Assembly (NCBI RefSeq): GCF_042100115.1
Contig: NC_091272.1
Span: 620,001 to 684,000, forward strand
Length of the DNA stretch: 64,000 bases
Direction: 5' to 3'
DNA from: Alternaria dauci
Lineage: Eukaryota; Ascomycota; Dothideomycetes; Pleosporales; Pleosporaceae
Shown here: positions 23,592 to 34,426 of the stretch, piece by piece
Position numbering within the stretch: the first letter of the stretch is position 1
How the letters are laid out: each line of letters begins with the position of its first letter
Notes under the pieces: model-generated
What the model was told of the DNA's origin: nothing
The model's input: the letters and a program-made list of their open reading frames with translations, nothing else
The model's database searches: none
Made by a program: the position numbers and the translations under genes

Positions 23592-25266
23592 ATGTCTTTC
23601 CCGAGCAACCGTGTCGCTGTGATTGGGGCGGGCATCAGTGGTGTTGTTGCTGCAGCGCATCTCAAGAAAGAGGGCATTGAGGTCGCAGTCTTTGAGCGAT
23701 CTAGTGCTGCAGGAGGTATATGGTAATTAACCCAACATCCTTGACTTCCAGCTGAACTAACCAGACGAAAGGCGTTATGACGAGCGAAAGCCCTTGGAGC
23801 CATCGTATTCGAATGCCAATCGTTCACGAGTTGACAGTGTTGATGCAAGCGAAGACCTGAAAGATATCGAAAGTCTGCTTCATGCGCCACCAGGGTATGT
23901 ACCACAGGATGATCTATCCGATTGTACGGTCGAATGACTCGCTACAGTCCGTGTTACAAGGGCCTCAAGAACAACGTGAGTACACGTTTGTTAGAAACCA
24001 CCTTGAACCAGTTTCCGCCCGGGACCGAGGATTATGTAACGCACGATGTCTTGTGCGACTACATACAAACTACTGCTGTCTCAACGGGGGTGCATGAAAT
24101 GACGGAATATGACACCGATGTGATAAGTGTCACTAAGACCGGCAAAGCTTGGACAATCGAGACTGCAACTCTGCAGACTGGTGCGAAAGGTGCATTGATG
24201 CGACGTGTATCTTCTCGGGTGAATATATTGGTGTTCAGAGGCTTGTATAAAAAGTAGTAACCTTGAGTTAGGTCTTTGATGCCGTCGTAGTTGCGTCTGG
24301 CCATTACCATGCGCCGAGGATTCCCGATACGCCAGGACTCGCAGACTGGAAGCGAAGATTTCCCGATAGAGTACAGCACTCCAAACTCTATCGAAGGCCC
24401 GAGAACGCTCATAACAAGGTGCGTGTAGACGCGATCGAGAGGATAATTGTCATCCCGACCTGACTTCACATCAGAACTATTTACTTGTCGGTGGGAGTGT
24501 GTCCGCGACAGATATCGCGCGCGAGCTCAGTCCGTATGTGAACAAGATCATACAAAGCCAAAGGAATGGCAAGTTTGATCTGCCTCCGAGCATGCTCCCG
24601 GATAACGCATACCGCATCGATGAGATAGTATCGTACGACGAACTTCCAGTGGACACATCAGGGTCGTTGAAAGACACCGAGCCGATACCAGCCACCGTCA
24701 CGCTGAAGTCGGGTGCAAAGATCTGTGACATCCATCATGTCATACTCTGCACAGGTTATCATCTGACACTGCCTTTCCTATCTCAGCTCACATCGGATGA
24801 GACGCCAGTGGACCAGGCCGACGACACATTACTAGTGACGGACGGTACCCAGTTCCACAATCTACACAAGGACATCTTCTACATCAATGATCCAACGCTT
24901 GCCTTCGTCGGTGTGCCTTTCTTCACGGCGACATTCACGTTGTTCGAGTTCCAAGCCATGGTTGTTGCAAAGGTATTCTCTGGTCAGGTAGAGCTTCCAA
25001 GAAAAGATGAGATGAGGTTAGAATATAAAGCCCGAGTAGAAACCAAGGGCTATGGCAAGGCGTTTCACAGTTTGAGAGACCAGGAAGCAAGCTATGTCAA
25101 CGAACTCATAGGTTGGGTCAACTCTGATCTGGAAAAAGCAGGCAAGGAGCGACTGTGTGGGCATTCTGATAAATGGCATTCTGCGAAAGCAGAGCAGGTG
25201 GCGCGGATGAAAGCTTTCTTTGCCAATCCAGGCATTGAGACGCGACTCGAGGTGACATGTTTATAG
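23592..25266 (+). CDS. Flavin-containing monooxygenase (FMO-like, N/S-oxygenating)
   Basis: Five exons: 23592..23722, 23772..23894, 23948..24206, 24272..24418 and 24475..25266 (483 residues). The FAD Rossmann motif VIGAGISG is at residues 10-17, followed by VFERSSAAGGIW. The middle exons give a typical FMO segment, FDAVVVASGHYHAPRIPDTPGL. The NADPH-binding Rossmann motif begins at about 223 (LLVGGSVSATDIAREL). A later VILCTGYHLTLPFL is the conserved ATG-like element. All four introns carry stops or break frame, so the unspliced region looks broken although the spliced gene is intact. FMOs oxygenate soft nucleophiles (amines, sulfur compounds). Its neighbours are a TauD-like dioxygenase and a transporter. 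Confidence 0.87.
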
Positions 25267-25859
25267 TAGAATATATGAGTGAGCAATTCTGCAGAGGTTC
25301 GGCAGCAATCTGCCCACCCAAGGATACTGAAGCACAAAAGCGCCCACCACCTCGTCCTCCTCTAACTTTCGCATCAAAACTATAAGTTGCGCATACACAA
25401 GTTCGGTGCCACCCAAATGCGTCAGGGCTATCATGAATCTCGATTCTCGGCGTTACTAGCTAGGCCTATCTCCTGAGTCAGGCACGACATATGCATGCCT
25501 GATCACGACACATAACAACGCAGCATTGCCATGCATCACGACAATTTTCTTCCATCTTAGCATCAGATAAGCAGTTTTTAGCCCATTCTTGTTGCATCTA
25601 GACTAGCTGCGCAAATGAATCGACCCCACGCGGACCCTGCCATTACGCCATATCATCCCCAGTATGTCGAATCGCGGCTAAGCTTCCACTGTGCAGCAGC
25701 CACTTGCCACTGGCGTGCCGAGTGCCATGCTGGCATGCCAAAGTCGTACGAAGTCTTGGCTATGGCGAAGAGGGCTTGCCTTGCTTGTTTGATAAAGCCG
25801 TGGTTTGCGCCAGTACTCTTGATCCAGAGACACACGCTTCATGCCGATAGTGCACAAAC
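25267..25859 (+). other. Intergenic region FMO / MFS transporter
   Basis: Terminator and promoter of two same-strand genes. A 105-codon ORF at 25615-25932 overlaps the transporter start in another frame and has no family features. Confidence 0.45.
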
Positions 25860-27609
25860 ATGGGTCAACCTCAAGACGTCTCCACGGAAGTCAATCTTGC
25901 AACGACCGTCATCCAGTCTGACGAAGAGCTGAAGACAAAGCCGCACAAGTGGTATTACTACCTTTGGGATACCTTGGATAAGCCCAAAGAAGAACGATGG
26001 TTCATGTTCAAGCTCGACGCTGCTTTGCTCACTTTTGCGTCTCTGGGGTACTTTATCAAGTACCTTGACCAGTCGAATATCAACAGCGCCTTCGTGTCTG
26101 GAATGTATGTTTCAATCATTCGTCGAAGAATGCGGGCTGACATTGCAACAGGAAAGAGGATCTTGGGCTGTACGGCAACCAGCTCAACTACATGCAAACT
26201 TGCTGGACGGTTGGCTATGTCATTGGCGAAATCCCCAGCAACATCATCTTAACTCGAGTGCGCCCATCAATATGGATACCAGCTATGGAGGTACGGATCC
26301 CTAGTAGTGCAGGAGTGGGGACTAAATGCTAACAGCAACAGCTTACATGGGCCGTCTTGACGTTCTGTCTTTGCCGCGCCAACAATGCGGAGACCCTCTA
26401 CGCCCTGCGCTTTCTCATTGGCCTTGCTGAAAGTACCTTCTACCCAGGCATGCAGTATATCATTGGATCTTGGTATCGAAGAGAAGAGCTCGCGAAGAGA
26501 TCCTGCATCTTTCACACCAGCGGTGCCATCGCAACCATGTTCTCCGGTTATCTGATGGCTGGTGCATACAAGCTCAATGGACGCGGTGGTTTCAAGGGCT
26601 GGCAGTGGTAAGAAACATGCCCTTACGAACTGCATGTGAGACATACACTGACTTTGTACACGCAACTTGTAGGCTGTTCATCATAGACGGTATTATCTCA
26701 GTACCAATCGCATTGCTTGGCTTCTTCGCTTTGCCAGATCTTCCTGACATCTCCAAGCCCTTCTACTTGACAAAAGATGAAGTCGCATTCGCCCAGAGGC
26801 GTATGGAGCTCGAAGGCCGGCAAAAGCGGAAGCCTTATACCAGTGCCAAGATCAAGAAGATCTTTACATCGTGGCATATCTGGGCTCTTGTTTTACTTTA
26901 TGTGTTCTTCAACAACGGTTCTTCGGGTGGACAACCAGTATTCCAGCAGTTCCTCAAAGCCAGCACGAACCCGAAATATACCGTCACCGAGATCAATACG
27001 GTAAGTATTGCCATATCGTCGTGCCTTAGGAGCTTTTGTTGATATAGTCCGTAGTACCCAACCATTACCAACGCTGTGCAAGTCGTTACCACACTCTTGT
27101 ATGCATGGACGAGCGATAGCATCCTCAAAGGATCTAGATGGCAACCGATCGTCTTCGGCGGATGCGTAAATATCCTATGCTCTACCAGTCTTGCGATCTG
27201 GGACATCCCCATGAAATGGAAGTGGGCTTGCTACATCCTTTCCGGTTTCGGTGGTGGTCTGTCCGGTTTGTGCTTTGCATGGGCCCACGAAATCTGCACG
27301 CACGACAACGAGGAACGAGCCATCGTTGTGGCAGCTATGAATGAGATGGCTTATGTATTACAGGCGTGGCTACCACTCCTCGTCTGGAAGCAGGTGGAGG
27401 CACCTGAGTATCGCAAGGGTTTCATTACGGTCACATTCTTGAGTGCTGGGATGATTGCGACTGCGCTGATAATTCGGCTGTTACATGCGAAAGAGGTGGC
27501 CAAGAGACAATATTCCCAAACGGTCGATCATGATGAGCGAACCAGTTCTGAGGAGGAAACATCAGGAGCGAGGAGTGATGACAACCTCCACCAGGTCAAG
27601 GCGCCCTGA
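25860..27609 (+). CDS. MFS transporter, Dal5/Liz1 (allantoate/pantothenate/sulfonate) family
   Basis: Five exons: 25860..26104, 26152..26290, 26342..26607, 26673..27000 and 27055..27609 (510 residues). About 12 hydrophobic spans. The family block is clear: a soluble N-terminus with [18 protein letters not shown], then [18 protein letters not shown] joined by splicing to [18 protein letters not shown] and [10 protein letters not shown]. The motif [20 protein letters not shown] follows. This anion:cation symporter group includes yeast Dal5, Fen2, Seo1 and the sulfonate transporter Soa1. Given the neighbouring TauD-like enzyme, import of an organic acid or sulfonate is a reasonable inference, not shown. 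The C-terminus is a hydrophilic acidic tail. Confidence 0.87.
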
Positions 27610-29935
27610 TCGTTGTCCTTACTCAATGGTATTGAAAGATCGGGACATTGTGGTTACGGTATCTCTGATGGTATTGTCAGGCTGCTTGGGTCGGTCGTGG
27701 AATCGAAGGTTTACACGTATATTGTTCATAGTTAATGCCATGCGATGTTCAACATGGATTTTTTTTTTTGCGGACATGACGTGTCCTAGTCTCAGTGCCC
27801 GTAGCTTGCGGCTTCTCAAGAACGTCTTTTTTCTCGAAATTGTTGGTATATAGATATCTTTTATTTGAGTCGTAACTGACGGGAACGATTTCGTCGGCAT
27901 GCCTACTATCAATGGCAAACTTGGGCCCGCCGGCGTACTCAGGTTCCTTCAAAATATATCAGTACATGATTTTACCAGCCTCGTCCACCCTGCCGTACAT
28001 TGTGCCCTTGATGCAGAGCACTGTTTGTTCACTGGGTTCTGCGACGATCGCAGCCGTTGCGTTTCCCCACACGCGCTCTAAGGACAATTTGTGTCGTCGA
28101 TGCCCAACTTCCCTGCAACCTCTATAAGATCCCATCGCGGAGCATAAGATCTGTACTCTATTTTTCTTTGAAGTCCTGGGATCTTCGCAGTCTTCGAGGC
28201 CTAGTCCATCGTAATTGACGGGAATGTATAATGCGAGCGAAGGCGGTCAGCCGCGAATATACCTCGTCGGTTGTCAACCAAGACAGTGTCAGAATGAATT
28301 TCTCCGATGCTCCACTTAATTTGGAAAGTAAGTATAGATTCTGGATACCTTTTTGCCGGCATGCGAAAGATCGGTTCAAGTATTGCAGTATGGAGCGTGC
28401 ATTTCGCACGGTTTAATTTGGTGGCTGGTGAGATTCCCGAACCGAGATGCAGATCTGTACCTAGGTACGCATGGGGAAGCACGGAGGTCGCCGATGACGT
28501 ACGTGCTCTTCGCGACGAGGTACACGAACTTCAGAAAAGGAGGAGATGCATCATGTAGAAAAGTGGTAAGTCGCACTGCGATAAGACCTCGGCAATGCGC
28601 TGTAAGCGTATCTAGCCTGTGGCATATTGACACTAAATATGGGGGGTTATTGTTGCATCTGTGGTGGTGGTGAGCTGAGAGACGCGCCAAGCCATGCCAT
28701 CAGCGCCATGAACCGTGGCTTCAACCGTAGCTTCGTTTCTGCCGCTGTCACCACAACCTCGGTAGAAACACGAACCTTAAGCAACTGCCGGATAACAACG
28801 ACTCGAATTCCTTTTAACTTTCCATCTCTACCGTTTGAGGATTCTGTAGGCTGTCTCGGTCAAAAGTGTCCATATCGAGTCATGTTCGACCGTCATCCCG
28901 CCCCCAATCTCCACGAGCCATGTACACGGGATACGACCCGCTTCTTTCATACCATGCAGGTGCACCGCTCAAGGCTGGTCCCTGGATGCGGAATGCACCA
29001 ATGTTTCCGATTATCCTTGCGAGCACGGGAGCTTACTATAGGGTTGTTCTATGACGTTCGATGACACGTCCCGCCTTATCTCTGGTGCCCCTGTGCTAAC
29101 TCAGGCAAGTCCGTCAGATCAAGCGAGCTATCTGGCTCTCTGCCGACCTTTAAGACTATGTTGAGCACGTGCGGGACGGCTGCATAATTGAACCACTGCA
29201 ATTGGCTCTCAACCCGAGAATCCCTCTGGGGTTCTCCATGTCGCCGACCCTCACCGTTGTGCCCAACAGCGCGGTCGAGATCTTAATACCGAGATTGATG
29301 ATATTTCGGAGGATGAGAGAATGGGGTAAGAACGCATTGGTCTTTCAACGGTTTTGCGTCCACGTGTGGTGCCGTGGGAACTATAGGGAGATCAGTACGA
29401 TCATCGTACCCACCCACCTGGAGATGCTTGCTACATAGTGTAGCCAGGATGAATTGCGCGACCTTGCAGTACCGCGCGTATCTTCTGCTTGACGGGCGTC
29501 TTTATGCTGCATGCCCACAGTTGGTTGATTCCTTGACGGCACCCAGGTAGAACGTTCTCATCGCTCATTCCGAAGGCATCCCGCCCACAAGATGCCACGA
29601 CAAGCCACACAATGACGAAAAGGCCCGAGTGTTTTTAGCCGCACAATCAGCTTAAGTTGTCTAGGCCAGTCGTCCTCTCGGGCGGTGGTGTCATTTCAAG
29701 CAGGTGCCAGGAAAGCGCCACTCACACTATGCAAGGGACGTGCATAGCTCACTTCAGCTACGTTTCACGTCCTGCTCCTACAGGCCGCGGGATAGCTGGT
29801 GTGTATGCCGGCTCCTACTTTAAGCATGTCGGTTATAACAGCCGAGGGCGCTCCCGAGGATTCAGGATTGCTTTTGTGCTATCCGCAGACCACCCATGTG
29901 GTTGTTGTGACTCTCTGCGCCTGGGTAAACACGAA
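27610..29935. other. 2.3-kb stretch without a recognisable gene
   Basis: The longest gene-free segment of the window. It contains an 11-T run at about 27759-27769 and only short, unconserved ORFs (for example near 28200-28480 and 28630-29060). I see no terminal repeats, transposase motifs or strong AT bias. It could hold a decayed gene or an ncRNA. Confidence 0.4.
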
Positions 29936-31470
29936 ATGACTTCAAGATTTCCAACGCCAGAGGAGTCCGCATTGTTTCCGCCGCCCAACTATGTCGATCC
30001 AGTCAACCAGTTGCCATTGGCGATGGCCGTGTTGATTCCTATGACTGTTCTCGTCATTGGTTTCATCTCTTGTCGGTTCTACTGTCGAACGGTTCTCGTC
30101 AACACACTGGGCTGGGACGACTGGGCGATGCTGGTAGCATCTGTAAGTAATACACCGTCTGGTCTGGCGAATTTAGGACTGAACACTGAAGTATACAGGT
30201 GATGTCTGTTGGGAGCAACATCATGCTCATCATATCGATGCTGCCAGAATACCAGATGGGGTACCATCTATGTGGGTAAACCGAGGTCGTTCGGGTTTAC
30301 CACCACTTACGCTCAGCAGGGGATATCAGTCCATCGCGACTTTCTGGAACGATGAAGTCTGCACAGGTATGCTGCGCGACACGACGTGATCACCTAAGCT
30401 AATAGCAATGTAGATGGGCATGGCGACTCAACTGCTCTTCACAGCCATCATCACCTTTATGAAGGTCGCGATTCTTCTCACCTACTTCCGCATCTTTCCG
30501 TCAAGATTGGACAAGTGGTTTTGCCGTTTGATGATCTTCTACACGGTAGCTTTAAACACGGCCTGCTTTTTCGTCACCTTGTTCCAATGCTCGTAAGTAC
30601 TTATCTCCAACCCACATACTATGCAACAGGCTCACGATCAGTCCAGACCGGCAAGCACTTACTGGGAGATATTCAAGTACATCAACACGGCTAAATGCCT
30701 CAATATCAAGGCCATCTACTACTTCCACTCGGCACAGAACACTTTCAGTGATTTTGTCATATTTTTGTGGCCTGCAAGGAACCTTCTGAACGTCCAAATA
30801 TCGCTCCGTCAGCGCGTGACGTTGACAAGCATGTTTTCGCTAGGTGTTATGTGAGTCGGCCGTTTGCGGTCATCTGATTGGGATTAACATGTGAACAGTG
30901 TTTGCATTGCCGGTATTGTGCGACTGTACTATACCCATCGATACTTAGAATCCTTCGATGTTTTCTGTAGGTACCGCTCGAACTTGGGGTTGCAACGACA
31001 GCTGGCTGACATTGTGCACAGGGTATGGAGCTACCAGCTTCATTATCATGTCCGTAGAAAGTGGTGTCGGTGTCGTGTGCGGCTGCCTTCCAGGCTGCAA
31101 GCCACTGATGAACAAGATGTTCCCTCGCGCATTCGGCAATACGTCCCAGTCATCGTCTCGTCGTCGCCCATCGGCAAACTTCCTTTCAAAAAAGCTGTCT
31201 TCCTCTTCGGCAGCAAATTCTGAGCAGGGGTCATATCGCATGCAACCTCTCCAATCCCGTCCCGATAACCGACGCGATATAACCCCAGAGAAGCGATCGC
31301 AGCCATACGTTAAGAAGCAGCTGCCTGTGCCACCACAACCGTCGTACCAGAGTCTGCGCCCACCCAGTGGGACAACCTTTACCAGCAGGAGACAGGCTGA
31401 AGCGTACAAGGAGCTACAAGATAATGAGAGCGATTCGAGTATAGAGATTTTCCTTTTGCAGCGTAATTAA
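29936..31470 (+). CDS. PTH11-like integral membrane protein (fungal rhodopsin domain)
   Basis: Seven exons: 29936..30142, 30199..30271, 30320..30366, 30414..30592, 30647..30850, 30899..30966 and 31022..31470 (408 residues). Seven transmembrane helices are expected. Family signatures appear only after splicing: GWDDWAMLVAS after TM2, the YHLWD block (W split by an intron), ILLTYFRIFPS, and FQCSPASTYWEIFKYINTAKCLNI. The last membrane part reads FDVFWYGATSFIIMSVESGVGVVCGCLPGCKPL. No CFEM domain precedes it. The C-terminal tail of about 120 residues is Ser/Pro/Arg-rich and cytoplasmic. PTH11-like proteins are candidate G-protein-coupled receptors for surface or host cues in fungi; ligand unknown. 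Confidence 0.83.
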
Positions 31471-31987
31471 GAATTGTATATTGTGCATAACAAGAAAGAA
31501 AATATTGATCCAGATGAAGACAACAAAATGCGCACCCTGCAACAAAGCGTGGGTTACACCAAAAACGATAACCTGATACCAATCATGCTACCAACATCAT
31601 GAGCTACACCCCGTTTGCCAGATTCGTCTCCATCGCCCCCAAATCCATCGCGGGAGCTAGGTGATAGTCAGACCCGACCTTTTGAGTGCACAAATAACGA
31701 CGCGTCGCGTGTCAGACGGATCTGCGGAATGACGGCTCGCATGCAGTCTACCCCACTTTGCGTGCTTGTCATCTCGCCTCACTACGTCTCGTCGTTCAGC
31801 CTATGCCTGATGCCTGACAAATAATTCATCGCCACATTGAACTACATTTTGGGGCGGCATGACCTTTCGGGAAGGTACTCGTAGAATTTAAGATAATGAG
31901 CTAGAAGATACATCGCTATTTAGTACTATTACCCATGGTACCAATTGTAACCTAACATAAAAACGGTGTATGCACAACGCGACCATT
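31471..31987. other. Intergenic region between convergent genes
   Basis: Shared 3' region of the rhodopsin-domain gene and the HET gene. Nothing else recognised. Confidence 0.45.
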
Positions 31988-34243
31988 TCAATTGATCACA
32001 ACGTCTCCCTGCTTCCAGCGGTCGTCGTCTTCCACGTATGTATCCAATTGAAATGTGCCCACACGTACATAAGTTTCCATGCTGCTTGGCTTCGCTTTCA
32101 ATATCAGCCCTTTATGAAGCGTGATTTTAGCTAGTAGCACAGCATGATCTCCCCTAGTAAACTCGTCCCATTGACCGGAAATGTCGCTCCACTCTTTTCC
32201 AGATTCGGGATCCACAAAGAGTAGAAGTGGAAAACTTTCTTCCGAGTCCTCTTGTATTGTCGTAGACCACGAGTTGTCGACTAAGTCCTTCGGCCACCAT
32301 GGCGAAGAAGGGTTCTCATGTCTGGTAACCCTAGCATGAAGCGTAAATGTTCGAAGGCTGAGTTGAGCATCAACAACGTCGCTGAAGTCGTCGTCAGACG
32401 TGCTAGTATTTATTGAGACATCGAGTGTTTGGTAGGCGGCATGACCTTCGTAGTCTCTAAGACTGATAGGCCCCTGCATGGATGCCCAAGACCAAGATGG
32501 AGCCGCGGATTCAGCGGGTCGAATGGCTATTGGAAAGAGCTTGTCGTCATTGAGGGTCTCCCAAAGCAACTGACTTGGCAAGTGTTCCGCCCAAAGACCA
32601 GCATAGTATCGTGCAGATGAAGCCTGCTTGAACTTTCTGGCGATTGCCGAGATAGCGCGCAACCTATCGGTACTATAGCTCAAGCTTAGACGACTGTAAT
32701 GCATAACGATTTTATTCCACATAGTCAGAAACTCTATACCGTCAACTGGAAAGGTAAACCAATTAGCGGGAAGGTCGAGTGAATGACCAGTTCCATGTAC
32801 GGCGAAGGTTTCAGAGTTGGTAATCCAACCATCTGTCTCCGGGACAATTTCCTCCGTGCGATTTGAGCTGCACAGATACCGCAGCTGATGTGTTCCAAAC
32901 TCCAGGATGCGAGGCGAAAGGATTTGTTCTTGGAAGCACCACCCACGTTGGTGGATCGGCTCTGCAATTCCAACATCTCTGCCCGCCCAGAGAACTACGG
33001 AGCCTATCTGGCCGTCGTTGCAAATGTAAGGCAAACGATATCCCCTCTCTCTCGATATATATCGGGACTTTAGGAATCCATCCTGAACTGCAGGACTTCG
33101 TGATGCTAGTAGGGTAACATGCGCCTTGGAGTAGATGTTACCCATTCTGGCAAGTTCCATACCTTTGTCGGCGTCGTCATCCTGAACTATGCAAAGTGCA
33201 TCTACCCAGAGAAATTCTAGCCCAAGCTCGGCTGCTACAATTATGGCATCTTTGATAGTTTGGGGAAGATCGCGAAATGAGATCTCAGACTGCCAGGAAG
33301 CTAGATTGCTCTTGATCAACTTGACCTTCTGATCTCCCCCCCAACAGTAGCTCAAAGTAGCATATTTTGGCCACGAAATGTAAGTTGTATCGACTAGACA
33401 CAAATCTGGATACACGGTGGTGGCTGATTCTGTAGGCTGTTGGTATATTTTGACCAGCCGACGGGGTTTCAAGGATTGGGCATCGCTCGTTACGGGCCGG
33501 TTGCTGTCGAACTCACGGGCAGCACATGCTTTATGCGTGCTGCAACATGTATGCAACCACGTGCGAGCTTTAGACATGGTTTCCGTGGATGACGGAGTCA
33601 AATTCGGCGGCCTTTGTTTGATATCCGCAGCAGCCACGTCGCTGGGGTCCATTATTAGCGCACCGATCGAGCGGAGAAGCCGTGTTCCGAGGAATACGTA
33701 CTCAGCTTCTGCACACAACACTAGCTTTCGATCAAATTCCTTGTTGTCTGTGTATTGGCTGATCTCTTCAACCCAGTCCAATGCTAGTTGCTCTTCAGAA
33801 GCATGCGTGTAGTAGGCTCGCAATTGGCTGTCCGCTGTTGTATCCGGCCGGCGTAGGGTAACAAGCCACTTCATCAACTCGCAGCCATGCTTTGCCAGTT
33901 CAATTGCCTCGCCATACCAAAGATCGAACCAATAGCCCCAGTTATGGCCAGTGGTTGACCACGGGTCGGTGATCTCCTCCCATGAACCTCGATTGTTGAA
34001 GATCAGCTTGGATTGGCAGATGTCGCAGGCGTGTGGCTGACTGGGTACCAGCATGTCTTTCAAGCCTGCACCGGCATGATGTAGCGAAAGAAAGCGGTCA
34101 GTATGCGGCCAGACGGCGTACGAAGTGAGAGGGATGAAAGACGGGCGCTTACGTCTGATTAGGGATGAGACCGGTGCGGGGGCGAGGTGCCCCACTTTGC
34201 GCTGTCGCTTCCTCGCGTCACCGCGCCACCGCCTGTCGTTCAT
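31988..34243 (-). CDS. Heterokaryon incompatibility (HET) domain protein
   Basis: Single-exon reverse-strand ORF of up to 751 residues. The HET domain lies at about 285-430 with KYATLSYCWGG, SFRDLPQTIKDAI, LGLEFLWVDALCIVQDD and the later MGNIYSKAHVTLLAS. HET proteins trigger vegetative incompatibility cell death when non-self partners meet. The C-terminal half has no known domain, as is usual. Two starts are possible: the first ATG (34243) gives a very basic leader, while the ATG at 34054 begins MLVPSQPHACDICQS, more like typical HET proteins and leaving a longer promoter. I think 34054 is at least as likely. It is head to head with Argonaute. Confidence 0.85.
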   Translation of the reverse strand: MNDRRWRGDARKRQRKVGHLAPAPVSSLIRRKRPSFIPLTSYAVWPHTDRFLSLHHAGAGLKDMLVPSQPHACDICQSKLIFNNRGSWEEITDPWSTTGHNWGYWFDLWYGEAIELAKHGCELMKWLVTLRRPDTTADSQLRAYYTHASEEQLALDWVEEISQYTDNKEFDRKLVLCAEAEYVFLGTRLLRSIGALIMDPSDVAAADIKQRPPNLTPSSTETMSKARTWLHTCCSTHKACAAREFDSNRPVTSDAQSLKPRRLVKIYQQPTESATTVYPDLCLVDTTYISWPKYATLSYCWGGDQKVKLIKSNLASWQSEISFRDLPQTIKDAIIVAAELGLEFLWVDALCIVQDDDADKGMELARMGNIYSKAHVTLLASRSPAVQDGFLKSRYISRERGYRLPYICNDGQIGSVVLWAGRDVGIAEPIHQRGWCFQEQILSPRILEFGTHQLRYLCSSNRTEEIVPETDGWITNSETFAVHGTGHSLDLPANWFTFPVDGIEFLTMWNKIVMHYSRLSLSYSTDRLRAISAIARKFKQASSARYYAGLWAEHLPSQLLWETLNDDKLFPIAIRPAESAAPSWSWASMQGPISLRDYEGHAAYQTLDVSINTSTSDDDFSDVVDAQLSLRTFTLHARVTRHENPSSPWWPKDLVDNSWSTTIQEDSEESFPLLLFVDPESGKEWSDISGQWDEFTRGDHAVLLAKITLHKGLILKAKPSSMETYVRVGTFQLDTYVEDDDRWKQGDVVIN

Positions 34244-34426
34244 CCTCAGCCTTCTCGCTGTTGCCTTACAAACAACAAAAATCCCAGCATATTACTTGGA
34301 ACACACTGCAATCTTTGACATTGTGCACATTCGAGTCGAGCCCAGCGTATCGTGTAGATCGCTGAGCTCGTCGCACGCGTCGCGCCTTTCGTCCAGTTCG
34401 GAAGCCTCACTCAGCCATTCAGAATA

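Noticed and set aside
23592..24474. Possible FMO pseudogene (stops and frame changes)
   Set aside because: All breaks are removed by four consistent short introns that restore conserved FMO segments.
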